NCBI GenBank assembly: GCA_937911325.1
Contig: CALDSD010000019.1
Coordinates: 1 to 41,113 of the forward strand
From: an uncultured Neomegalonema sp.
GTDB lineage: Bacteria; Pseudomonadota; Alphaproteobacteria; Rhodobacterales; Rhodobacteraceae
DNA length: 41,113 bases
Direction: 5' to 3'
A model generated the notes under the pieces. The model was given only the letters and a program-made list of their open reading frames with translations. It was not told the DNA's origin and searched no databases. The position numbers were made by a program, and so were the translations under genes. The first letter of the stretch is position 1; every line of letters starts with the position of its first letter. Shown here one piece after another: positions 33,750-41,113 of the stretch.

Positions 33750-33968
33750 TCAGCTGGCGCCTTCGTCGCTGAGCTCGATATCGCCTTCGACGACGTGCTC
33801 GAGACCAATTTCACCGATCTGCAACGTGACCGTCGCCTTGACGGGCCCAGCGCCGAGCGACCCGGCGTCGGCGGCGGCGCGCACCGCCTTTTCGATTTCC
33901 TGCTGCGAGGTGACGCCCACGCGTTTGAGGAACTTTCGCATCGACATGTTGAAGGCGTCTTCGTTCAT
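33750..33968 (-). CDS. DUF6494 family small protein
   Basis: This 72-aa protein begins MNEDAFNMSMRKFLKRVG, with VTSQQEIEKAVRAAAD next and GEIGLEHVVEGDIELSD near the end, the pattern of DUF6494. It is the first gene of the operon with mrp, 2 bp upstream of it. Function is unknown; its small size and position suggest a partner of the Mrp ATPase or an FDH maturation helper. The start is the ATG at 33968 with AAAGGG upstream. Confidence 0.88.
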   Translation of the reverse strand: MNEDAFNMSMRKFLKRVGVTSQQEIEKAVRAAADAGSLGAGPVKATVTLQIGEIGLEHVVEGDIELSDEGAS

Positions 33969-34225
33969 CTCGAACCCTTTGAATTTAGAGCCGTGAGTGG
34001 CGGCCCGTATGCTGACGGTTTGGTGGCGAACTAATCCACAACCGAACCGTTGCCAACCTCGGAGATTTAGGGGCGAGTTCCTGCACGGGTAGATTTCTGC
34101 AACTTTTATCTCGCCAAAACCCGCAGCGCGCAGCGTCAGAGCGCTTGTCAGACGGGGGGCGGTTGGGCCTAGGCTTGGGGCGGCGGGCGAAAGAACCTCG
34201 CACGAACACGGCCAGGGAGGGCTCA

Positions 34226-35032
34226 ATGATCGTCAAAGCAGCGCGTCTGGCGCTCTTCGTTGTCTTCGCGACGGCGGGACCAGGGCTTGCGCAATCCGCC
34301 GAGAGCCTGCGAGCCGTCGCGGATGCAGAGCTGATCGAAAGCGGATTGATCGCCTGGTTGACGCCGCGGTTCAAATTCAAGGCGCGGGTCCGCCTTGAGG
34401 CTTCCAGCGAAACCGGCGACGGCGATGAGATTGCGCTGTTGCGAATGCAAGAGGCCGCGGAACGCTACGATGGGCGCGCTCAGACGCCCGTGGCGTCACG
34501 GGGTGAAACCGTCTTTGTCGCCGTCGTTTTAAACGATGACGACGAGGCTTCCCGGAACGCGAGGACATTTGTCAGCTGGTTGGTGTCGGACGGGGGCAAG
34601 CGCGCGCTTGCGGGTTTCAAGCCGGCCGAGGGCTTGGCCTTTACCGATCCAGGCGGATCGACCGCGACCGCAGCGGCGCAGATGGGCCAAATGGACGACG
34701 ACGCCGAGGCGGCCGGTGAGAAGCTCGCTCTGCAACACTGTGGGCGCTGCCATGTGGTGAATGAAAAGAACAAATACGGCGGCATCGGTTCGACGCCGTC
34801 TTTTGCAGCCTTGCGCACGCTCGATGACCACCGCGAGCGGTTTGATGCATTCTGGTCGCTGAACCCGCACCCATCCTTTACCCAGGTCGAAGGCATTACG
34901 CCGCCGTTCGATCCGGCGCGCCCGCCCCATATCGCGCCGATTGAGCTGACGCTCGAAGAGGTTCAGCAGATCACGGCTTATGTCGCCCGGATCCCGCCGA
35001 AGGACCTGGGGAACCCGTTGACGGCAAACTAG
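34226..35032 (+). CDS. Periplasmic cytochrome c with substrate-binding-protein remnant
   Basis: This 268-aa protein has a signal peptide (MIVKAARLALFVVFATAGPG, cleavage near LAQ-SAES). A middle region resembles the C-terminal lobe of oxyanion-binding proteins: RTFVSWLVSDGGKRALAGFK (113-132) parallels TFVNWLISSEGQEAIAAYR of the nearby TupA. A cytochrome c domain follows with CGRCH (172-176). No Met follows the heme motif, so the sixth ligand is probably His (NPHPSF or PPHIAP) or absent. In the FDH island it could pass electrons from periplasmic FDH. AGGGAGG precedes ATG 34226. Confidence 0.8.
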   Translation: MIVKAARLALFVVFATAGPGLAQSAESLRAVADAELIESGLIAWLTPRFKFKARVRLEASSETGDGDEIALLRMQEAAERYDGRAQTPVASRGETVFVAVVLNDDDEASRNARTFVSWLVSDGGKRALAGFKPAEGLAFTDPGGSTATAAAQMGQMDDDAEAAGEKLALQHCGRCHVVNEKNKYGGIGSTPSFAALRTLDDHRERFDAFWSLNPHPSFTQVEGITPPFDPARPPHIAPIELTLEEVQQITAYVARIPPKDLGNPLTAN

Positions 35033-35065
35033 GCGCATTTCGTGTTGAGCGTTTCGCGTTTCGCT

Positions 35066-37138
35066 TTACGCGTCGCCAGAGCCGTCTTTCTCGGACCCGT
35101 CGCGCTCGCGCAGGTAGTCCTCGGTCGTGCGAACCTTGGGCCGCGATCCCATCTGGAACGGCGAGCTTTCGGCGTGGAACTGGGCGTTCACCCGGCAATC
35201 GTCGCACATCTGGATGAGCCGGACGTTGTCCGAGTTCGTGTACATCCAGTTCTTGCCCGCGAGCTTTTCCGTGATGCGTTCGATGGTGCCTTTCACGCCG
35301 AACTCCTTACCACATTCGATGCAGGCGAAAGGCTCCTCCGCGTGCAGCGTGATCGACTGGCGCGCGCTATCGGCCAGGTTGAACCGCGGTTCGAGAGTGA
35401 TCGCGGTTTCCGGGCATGCGCGGGTGCAGATGCCGCACTGGATGCAGGCGTCTTCCCGGAAGCGCAGCTCGGGCCGGTCGGGGTTGTCTTCGAGCGCGCC
35501 TGTGGGGCAAAGGCTGACGCAGGACAGACAGAGTGTGCAGGCGTCCGTGTCGACAAGCGTCGCGCCGTAAGGGACGCGGCTGGGGAAATCGACATGTCCA
35601 AGGGCGATCGACGCTTCGCGCTGCGCGTCTCCGGCGAGGGCCGTCATCGCCAGACGAACGACTTCGCGTTGATCCCCGAGCGGCAGCACCGGCTGGATGT
35701 CGAGGGGCGACGGCGCGTCGCTGAAGAGCGCATCACACAGTTCGCTCGGCTCGCTCGGCTCCAGAGCTCGAACCAGCGCATGATCAACGCAAGCGGCGGC
35801 CTGGGACATCGCGTTTGCAAGCGCGATCTGCGGCAGGACAGCCTCGCGCTCGGCCTTCGGACCAAGCAGCACGTCAACCGCCGCGAAGCCGAGCGCAAGG
35901 GCGGAAACCATCGCCGCATGGCCGAAGGTCGCCGTCTCCTCGATCTCCAGGGGCAGCACGTCGGCCGGCAAGCCGCGGTCGAAGCGGGCGGCCAGGGAGA
36001 TCATCTCGCCGCCATGCTCGGCGTCGTGAACGAGAAGGCGCGGCGCGCCGCCGCCGGCGTCCCGGAAGCTCTGTGCGAGCGTCGTCATCCGGCGCACGAG
36101 ATGCGCGAAAGGCGGATCGTCGTAGCTGGCGGCTCCGGTCGGGCAGACCGCGGCGCAGGCGCCGCAACCGGCGCAGATCATCGGGTCGATCGCGACATGA
36201 TCGCCATTCGGCGTGATCGCGCCTGTCGGACAGACGTTCAGGCAGCGGTCGCAACCGGGCTGCGTGGCTCGGCTATGCGCGCAGAGGCTTTCTTCGAAGC
36301 GTATGTAGAGCGGTTTCTCGAACTCGCCGACGAGCTGCGCGGCGTCGAAGAGGGCTTTTTCCAAGGCGATCGGGTCGTTCGGGTCTGCGCGCAGGTAGCC
36401 GTCGCGCTTTTGCGGCGCGGGGACCAGAGCTTTGTCGCCTGAAAGATCGAGGATGATGTCGCAATTCGAGCGTCCCCCATCCCGTGGCGCGTCAAAGCGG
36501 ACGCCGCCCCGGCCGCCGGGAAGCGCCTCGGCGAAACTGTCGACGGCGACCTCAAATCCGCCCAGGCTTCCCGAAACCGATGTGATGCGCCCGGTCACGA
36601 TCGGGAAGTCCGCTCGACGCGGCGGGAGCAGTTCGTCCGTGGCCGAGGTAATCATGCAGGTGACGCCGAGAACTTCCGAGAGCCTGCTTGCAGCGCTCAT
36701 CGCGGTTTCCGAGGGCCCGTAGACGAGACAGACGCCGTCCGAGACGATCGGCGTCGCTGGCGCCGCCGGCGCCGGCAAGAGCGCCTCTTTGAGCAGGGCG
36801 ATCTGCTTTGGCGTTCCGGACCCGCCCTCGTCAGACCATCCGGCTCGGTCGCGGATGTCGATCGCATGGATCCGGGCCGGCTCCGATCCGCCGTCGGCGA
36901 CGTCTTCGGCCGCCTCCTCAAAGGCCGCGGTTTCCTGCGAACAGGCGACGACCACTTCGCCGCCGTCAGCCAGAGCGGCTTTCAGAAGGTCGATCTCTTT
37001 GCGGCACAGGTTCTCGCAGACGGTTACCGGCGCGCCTTGGACGGCTTCGCCCAACGCCGCGCCGTCCGGGCTCATGGTCGCCTCACAGTTGCACAGCATC
37101 AACCGTCGCTTCGACGTTGCTTTGTTCGTCTCGGTCAT
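35066..37138 (-). CDS. Large multi-[4Fe-4S] ferredoxin-like protein of the FDH locus
   Basis: This 690-aa cytoplasmic protein has four cluster motifs. The first pair is CDRCLNVCP (296-303) and CAGCGACAAVCP (322-332). The second pair is CTLCLSCVSLCP (534-544) and CIQCGICTRACP (565-575). The N-terminus has extra cysteines (LCNCEA at 15, CENLCRKEID at 41, VVVACSQE at 64), and the C-terminus has a zinc-ribbon-like CIEC (606) and CDDC (645) pair. Relatives sit beside fdh genes in alphaproteobacteria. A role in electron transfer or sulfur/Fe-S delivery to FDH is inferred, not shown. I chose ATG 37138 (GGGAGG upstream); it is divergent from DUF3305. Confidence 0.88.
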   Translation of the reverse strand: MTETNKATSKRRLMLCNCEATMSPDGAALGEAVQGAPVTVCENLCRKEIDLLKAALADGGEVVVACSQETAAFEEAAEDVADGGSEPARIHAIDIRDRAGWSDEGGSGTPKQIALLKEALLPAPAAPATPIVSDGVCLVYGPSETAMSAASRLSEVLGVTCMITSATDELLPPRRADFPIVTGRITSVSGSLGGFEVAVDSFAEALPGGRGGVRFDAPRDGGRSNCDIILDLSGDKALVPAPQKRDGYLRADPNDPIALEKALFDAAQLVGEFEKPLYIRFEESLCAHSRATQPGCDRCLNVCPTGAITPNGDHVAIDPMICAGCGACAAVCPTGAASYDDPPFAHLVRRMTTLAQSFRDAGGGAPRLLVHDAEHGGEMISLAARFDRGLPADVLPLEIEETATFGHAAMVSALALGFAAVDVLLGPKAEREAVLPQIALANAMSQAAACVDHALVRALEPSEPSELCDALFSDAPSPLDIQPVLPLGDQREVVRLAMTALAGDAQREASIALGHVDFPSRVPYGATLVDTDACTLCLSCVSLCPTGALEDNPDRPELRFREDACIQCGICTRACPETAITLEPRFNLADSARQSITLHAEEPFACIECGKEFGVKGTIERITEKLAGKNWMYTNSDNVRLIQMCDDCRVNAQFHAESSPFQMGSRPKVRTTEDYLRERDGSEKDGSGDA

Positions 37139-37350
37139 GGGACCGTTCGCCTCCCTAAACACCGCCTGAAAGGTCGGTTCTCGTTGTCGGTCCTCGCCGC
37201 GCGTTCCCTCACGGCGGCGGGCGCCTTGATCGTTTCGATACAAGATGATTTTTTAATTTCGTAAAACAACTTACAATTCCAGGCGTCGGGGTCCACCGTC
37301 CATATCGGCAAGGGCTGCGATCACGGAAAACAGGGAAGCGGGACGTCGGG
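37139..37350. promoter_or_regulatory. Divergent promoter region, ferredoxin / DUF3305
   Basis: An AT-rich tract at 37235-37275 stands out from GC-rich flanks. On the minus strand TTGTAA-N17-AAAAAT is a possible promoter for the ferredoxin gene. GTAA-AACAAC-TTAC (about 37260-37273) is an inverted repeat that could be an operator. It drives both arms of the FDH accessory genes. Confidence 0.35.
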
Positions 37351-37917
37351 ATGGAGAAGACGGCAGAGATGCCCCTGGGCGTCGTCGTGACGAAAACGCG
37401 TGGGAAAAGTCGCTGGGCGAAGTGGATTTGGCGCGCGTCCGCGGTTCTTCCTGGCGCGGGACCCGCCGCGTGGAAAGAGCTGCGCCGCGACGACGCCTCG
37501 GTCGAGTATCACGCGACAACGCAGCCTTTGGTCCTGCACCGCGCGGAAACGGAAGCGTATCTGACCGGGTTGGCGATGGAGACGCCGAGCGTCTGGATCA
37601 TCATGCGGCCGTCGGACGACCCTGATGACGAAGAGGACGTGTTCGTGCATTCGGTCACGGCGTCGCCTTATGAAGCGCAGGACTACGCGGATAGCGGCGA
37701 AGAAATCGTCGAGGCCGTTCCGATGCCCGAGGGGCTTGTCGCTTGGGTGCGTGACTTCGTCGAGCGCCACCACGTCGAAGAAGAGTTCAAGAAGCGCCGT
37801 CGGGACCGTGTGAACATCGACAAAGTGCAGGACGGCGTCGGCGATGCGCGCGTTCGGCAAGATTTCGATGTCTACCGGGCTCCGCAGGCGCTAAAGCCGA
37901 AAGGGCGCGTCCATTGA
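37351..37917 (+). CDS. DUF3305 domain protein, FDH accessory
   Basis: This 188-aa protein has the DUF3305 pattern: PLGVVVTKTRGKSRWAKWIW near the start, RAETEAYLTGLAM, PSVWIIMRPSDD and VTASPYEAQDYADSGEEIVE. The N-terminus is basic and the centre acidic; it is soluble. It occurs in FDH loci next to DUF3306 and is of unknown biochemical role. The start of the next gene overlaps its stop by 4 nt. Confidence 0.9.
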   Translation: MEKTAEMPLGVVVTKTRGKSRWAKWIWRASAVLPGAGPAAWKELRRDDASVEYHATTQPLVLHRAETEAYLTGLAMETPSVWIIMRPSDDPDDEEDVFVHSVTASPYEAQDYADSGEEIVEAVPMPEGLVAWVRDFVERHHVEEEFKKRRRDRVNIDKVQDGVGDARVRQDFDVYRAPQALKPKGRVH

Positions 37918-38648
37918 GCGCCGGCGTGAAAGATGACGGCTTTCTCGGCCGCTGGTCTGCGCGGAAAGCCGCAGCGCGCGCGGGTGATCTCGAAGAGGCG
38001 CGCGAGGAGGCGTCCGAGCCCCAGCTGGCCCCGTCGACGGACGAGGCGGTCGCCGCGGACGGCCCGTCCGACGAAGAGCTCTCGGACGCCGAGTTGCTTG
38101 AGAAATACGAGCTTCCCGATCCGGACGGGATGGCGGCCGGGGATGATTTCTCCGCGTTCATGAAAGACGGCGTGCCAGCACGTCTGCGCAATCGCGCGCT
38201 GCGCAAACTCTGGATCTCGAACCCGGCGCTCGCCAATCTCGACGAGCTCCTCGACTACGGCGAGGATTTCACCGACGCGGCGACGGTCGTGGAGAATCTG
38301 CAGACCCTCTACCAGGTTGGCCGCGGGTTCATGCGCGACGAAGACTATGCGGAGCGCGAGGAGACGCAGGAGAAGGACGATCTTGCGGCGGACGCGCCGA
38401 GCCCTCACGCGGAAGAGGCCAACGACGCGGTTTCTGAAAACCCGGGCGTCGGCTTCGCCGAGGACGGAGCCGCTGATCAAGACGCGCCCGCGTCAACCGC
38501 TTTGGAAACGGAATGGCCGGCTGTCGAGAACAAGTCGGTGGACATGCGCGGCGACGCAGCGGAGTTCGAGTCGCAAAATGCGTCCGTAGGTCGAGCGGCG
38601 CGTCCGGCTCGTCGAATGGCTTTTCAATTTAAAAAAGATGTCACCTAG
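37914..38648 (+). CDS. DUF3306 domain protein, FDH accessory
   Basis: This 244-aa protein begins with the DUF3306 signature (DGFLGRWSARKAAARAG), then ELSDAELLEKYELPDPDG, DFSAFMKDGVPARLRNRALR and KLWISNPALANLDELLDYGE. It ends with a low-complexity acidic tail and a basic RPARRMAFQFKK terminus. It is a conserved companion of DUF3305 in FDH loci; the function is unknown. The TTG start at 37914 overlaps the DUF3305 stop; GTG 37926 is the alternative. Confidence 0.88.
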   Translation: MSAGVKDDGFLGRWSARKAAARAGDLEEAREEASEPQLAPSTDEAVAADGPSDEELSDAELLEKYELPDPDGMAAGDDFSAFMKDGVPARLRNRALRKLWISNPALANLDELLDYGEDFTDAATVVENLQTLYQVGRGFMRDEDYAEREETQEKDDLAADAPSPHAEEANDAVSENPGVGFAEDGAADQDAPASTALETEWPAVENKSVDMRGDAAEFESQNASVGRAARPARRMAFQFKKDVT

Positions 38649-38715
38649 GGATTTCAGGGCATTAGTTTTCTATCGAAACTCACTTTATGGCTGTATTTGA
38701 AGGAGTTTTGCTGCG

Positions 38716-38808
38716 ATGCAGCGCGATTGGTGGCTTGACGCAACGATAATTTACGGGTCCTTTTTACGCTTATGGAGACACATGCGCCCGACGGGGATCC
38801 TGCGATGA
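38716..38808 (+). CDS. Putative 30-aa upstream ORF coupled to the TorD-like gene
   Basis: ATG 38716 opens 30 codons (MQRDWWLDATIIYG, then a basic part ending MRPTGILR) closed by TGA at 38806-38808. This TGA overlaps the ATG of the chaperone at 38805 (ATGA). GAAGGAG lies 10 nt before the ATG. The overlap suggests translational coupling and a possible leader role. The composition is unusual for a chance frame (two adjacent Trp, hydrophobic core), but I recognise no family. Confidence 0.4.
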   Translation: MQRDWWLDATIIYGSFLRLWRHMRPTGILR

Positions 38809-39428
38809 CGCAAGTCCCACATTCCCAAAGCGCTCCGCGGATCGTGGAGGAGGAAAGCGCTCGGGCGGACTTTTACGAGTTTATGTCGGGTCTTCTGGCG
38901 CATCCGCCGTCGGATCTTTTGCTGAACAATATCGGATCGCTTGATCCCGCCGAGGGCGAGATCGGGTCCGCGATCGAAACCTTGAAACGTCTTGCCGCGC
39001 GCGCGGATTCGCAGTCGGCGTCGCGGGAGTTCCACGATCTCTTCATCGGCGTCGGCCGGGGCGAGCTCATGCCGTTCGGCAGCTACTACATGACCGGTTT
39101 TCTCAACGAGAAGCCGCTCGCGAAGCTGCGTCAGGACATGATGACCTTGAGGATCGAACGCGAACAGAACGTCTATGAGCCCGAGGACAACATCGCGACT
39201 TTGTTCGAGATCATGGCGGGGCTGATCAGAGGGCGTTTTGGTGAGCCTGCATCGGTGGCGATGCAGCGCGATTTCTTCAACCGCCATGTCGCTCCGTGGG
39301 CGCATCACTTCTTCAGTGATCTGGAGACTGCGAAGAATTCGGTGCTGTACGCGCCGATCGGCACGCTCGGCCGACTGTTCATGGAAATCGAGCGAGAAGC
39401 GTTTCGTATGGAGGGGGTCCCATCCTAG
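38805..39428 (+). CDS. TorD-like chaperone for formate dehydrogenase
   Basis: This 207-aa all-helical protein of the TorD/DmsD family carries ARADFYEFMSGLLAHPPSDL near the start, REFHDLFIGVGRGELMPFGS (about 74-93, the family ELxPFxSxY region), YYMTGFLNEKPLAKLR and DFFNRHVAPWAHHFFSDLET (about 160). Such chaperones bind the Tat signal of molybdo/tungsto-enzymes and hold export until the cofactor is in. The Tat peptide gene and fdhA follow directly. I chose ATG 38805 for its overlap with the upstream ORF and the GGGG upstream; ATG 38772 is the alternative but lacks a Shine-Dalgarno. Confidence 0.9.
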   Translation: MTQVPHSQSAPRIVEEESARADFYEFMSGLLAHPPSDLLLNNIGSLDPAEGEIGSAIETLKRLAARADSQSASREFHDLFIGVGRGELMPFGSYYMTGFLNEKPLAKLRQDMMTLRIEREQNVYEPEDNIATLFEIMAGLIRGRFGEPASVAMQRDFFNRHVAPWAHHFFSDLETAKNSVLYAPIGTLGRLFMEIEREAFRMEGVPS

Positions 39429-39523
39429 TGAAAAGGCCGTTCCCGGGGCGGCCGATGACGAAGCCCGGACATAAATGAAAGACGGCTCCGATAAACGGAC
39501 CGCTATAAAGTTGGGAGTTAAAA

Positions 39524-39718
39524 ATGCCGAAAAAGACCGAAGATCGGTCAGAAAGGTCGCGCCGCGACTTTCTGAAACTGGCGGTGACGGCTGCGCCGGC
39601 TGCGGCGGCGGCCGCGGCGACAGGCGGCGAGGCTGAGGCCTCCGTCGAAGCGCCGAGCTCGCTCGGAATGCAGAAGACCGAGCACGTCCGCAAGTACCTC
39701 GACAGCGCACGTTTCTAG
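39524..39718 (+). CDS. FDH-region Tat-signal small protein
   Basis: This 64-aa protein consists of little more than a twin-arginine signal: SRRDFLKLA (12-20, a perfect consensus), then AVTAAPAAAAAAAT, and a short tail (SLGMQKTEHVRKYLDSARF). This is the formate dehydrogenase region TAT target family, always found just before the catalytic subunit gene. It may act as a small subunit or as a Tat helper; the function is not settled. GGGAG precedes the ATG. Confidence 0.92.
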   Translation: MPKKTEDRSERSRRDFLKLAVTAAPAAAAAAATGGEAEASVEAPSSLGMQKTEHVRKYLDSARF

Positions 39719-39905
39719 GCAGGCCGGCGGTTCGCCATCCTGCTTATTCCGTTGGCCGCACGGACGCGGTCCTCGGGACGCAGACTCGTGAAGGTCGACG
39801 GTTGCGTGACGCCCTGACGCCTGAGCCTGCTCTCAAAGCGACATCAACAACCGGCGCAATTCTGGGTTGCAAGCCGCCCCAGGGGCCGCGCTAAGGGAGG
39901 AGCAC

Positions 39906-41113
39906 ATGCTTCGCAAAAAGACGAACGGGGTAGCGAGACGCCCCCAGTTCACGTCGGCGATCGCTGAAGCCGCAAATCAGAAAATGGATCGCCGCGCGTT
40001 CCTGCGCGGGTCGGGTCTGGCCGTCGGCGGTCTTACCGCTTTGGCCGTCGCAGGCGGTTCGGTTCGGCAGGCTTCCGCCGCCACCGCAGTCTCCGGCGCA
40101 GTTGAGAACATCAAGTCGGTCTGCACGCACTGCTCGGTCGGCTGTACCGTCATTGCAGAAGTGTCGAACGGCGTTTGGGTCGGCCAGGAACCCGGATGGG
40201 ACAGCCCGTTCAACCTCGGCGCCCACTGCGCCAAGGGCGCGGCGGTTCGCGAGCACGCCCACGGCGAGCGGCGCTTGAAGTACCCGATGAAGCTCGTGGA
40301 CGGCAGATACGTCCGGATGAGCTGGGAAGACGCGATCAATGAGATCGGCGACGGCATGCTCAAGATCCGCGACGAAAGCGGACCGGACAGCGTGTACTGG
40401 CTCGGCTCCGCGAAGCACAACAACGAGCAGGCCTATCTGTTCCGTAAGTTTGCGGCGTACTGGGGAACGAACAACGTCGACCACCAGGCCCGCATTTGTC
40501 ACTCGACCACCGTCGCAGGCGTCGCCAACACCTGGGGCTACGGCGCGATGACGAACTCCTACAACGACATCCACAACTCGAAGGCGATCTTCATCATCGG
40601 CGGCAACCCGGCCGAGGCGCACCCGGTCTCGCTGTTGCACGTGCTGAAGGCGAAAGAGCAAAACAACGCCCCGCTGATCGTGTGCGACCCGCGCTTTACG
40701 CGAACCGCCGCGCACGCGGACGAGTATGTTCGCTTCCGTCCGGGCACGGATGTCGCTCTGATCTGGGGCATCCTGTGGCATGTCTTTGAGAACGGCTGGG
40801 AAGATAAGGAGTTCATCCGCCAGCGCGTCTGGGGCATGGACCAGATCAAGACCGAAGTCGCGAAGTGGACCCCGGAAGAGGTCGAGCGCGTCACCGGCGT
40901 TCCGGGCAGCCAGATGAAGCGCGTCGCGCGGACCATGGCGAACAACCGTCCGGGCACCGTGATCTGGTGCATGGGCGGCACCCAGCACACCAACGGCAAC
41001 AACAACACGCGCGCCTACTGCGTGCTGCAGCTCGCGCTCGGCAACATGGGCGCCACCGGCGGCGGCACCAACATCTTCCGCGGCCACGACAACGTGCAAG
41101 GCGCGACCGACCT
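39906..41113 (+). CDS. fdhA: Formate dehydrogenase, catalytic alpha subunit (partial, C-terminus off window)
   Basis: 402 codons are seen, without a stop. The N-terminus has a Tat signal ([17 protein letters not shown] at 29-30). The [4Fe-4S] cysteines are Cys73, Cys76, Cys80 ([12 protein letters not shown]) and Cys108 (GAHCAKG). The active-site region [11 protein letters not shown] has Cys198 and His199; the codon is TGT, so this is a cysteine, not a selenocysteine, enzyme. [13 protein letters not shown] and [13 protein letters not shown] bind the bis-MGD cofactor. It oxidises formate to CO2 in the periplasm. AAGGGAGG precedes the ATG. Beta and gamma subunits probably follow beyond the edge. 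The tungstate transporter nearby favours tungsten in the active site. Confidence 0.95.
   Translation, partial: MLRKKTNGVARRPQFTSAIAEAANQKMDRRAFLRGSGLAVGGLTALAVAGGSVRQASAATAVSGAVENIKSVCTHCSVGCTVIAEVSNGVWVGQEPGWDSPFNLGAHCAKGAAVREHAHGERRLKYPMKLVDGRYVRMSWEDAINEIGDGMLKIRDESGPDSVYWLGSAKHNNEQAYLFRKFAAYWGTNNVDHQARICHSTTVAGVANTWGYGAMTNSYNDIHNSKAIFIIGGNPAEAHPVSLLHVLKAKEQNNAPLIVCDPRFTRTAAHADEYVRFRPGTDVALIWGILWHVFENGWEDKEFIRQRVWGMDQIKTEVAKWTPEEVERVTGVPGSQMKRVARTMANNRPGTVIWCMGGTQHTNGNNNTRAYCVLQLALGNMGATGGGTNIFRGHDNVQGATD

Noticed and set aside
35042-36442. Long plus-strand frame opposite the multi-cluster ferredoxin
   Set aside because: Antisense shadow; the Cys motifs are on the minus strand.
39891-41099. 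Long minus-strand frame opposite fdhA
   Set aside because: Shadow of the catalytic subunit; Tat signal and iron-sulfur motifs lie on the plus strand.

Overview
The window is chromosomal DNA of a high-GC alphaproteobacterium. This rests on the gene order cysG-DUF2849-cysI-cysH-DUF934-fpr, the formate dehydrogenase accessory set (DUF3305, DUF3306, DUF6494, DUF6505), ECF-type promoters and the overall codon use. I cannot name a genus. No IS element, prophage, CRISPR array or rRNA was seen; one tRNA-Leu(UAA) is present.

Layout. 1-1896: a secreted Asp/Gly-repeat protein running off the left edge on the minus strand, divergent from an ECF sigma factor with its anti-sigma factor; both directions carry a matching GGAAT-N16-CGTT promoter. 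2176-7200: tRNA-Leu, a CinA-like protein, an M20 amidohydrolase, sfsA, a small membrane protein, methionine aminopeptidase and radC. 7310-9103: a PGM1-type ATP-grasp peptide ligase, facing a compact minus-strand cassette (promoter, very strong Shine-Dalgarno, 26-codon ORF, terminator). 9211-14187: small membrane and periplasmic proteins, an acyl-CoA ligase, a tyrosine phosphatase and a 52-aa protein. 14387-20149: an RND efflux pair and a PrpF-type isomerase. 20142-26199: the assimilatory sulfate reduction operon (fpr, DUF934, cysH, cysI, DUF2849, cysG) divergent from an Lrp-type regulator.

26214-41113 is a formate dehydrogenase (FDH) island. It has a DNA-binding protein with a substrate-binding-protein-like sensor domain, the tungstate transporter tupBCA, a second minus-strand operon (DUF6494, Mrp ATPase, biotin/lipoate-ligase-like protein, DUF6505), a cytochrome c fused to a substrate-binding-protein remnant, a large multi-[4Fe-4S] protein, DUF3305, DUF3306, a TorD-like chaperone, a 64-aa Tat peptide and the start of the Tat-exported catalytic subunit FdhA (Cys type, not Sec), cut by the right edge. 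The likely logic is tungstate uptake and sensing, cofactor and Fe-S assembly, Tat quality control, then export of FDH.

The best candidates for something undescribed are the peptide-ligase/peptide cassette near 9 kb, the ECF-controlled Gly-Asp repeat protein at the left edge, and three poorly understood FDH-island proteins (the degenerate ligase-like protein, the substrate-binding-protein/cytochrome fusion and the multi-cluster ferredoxin).
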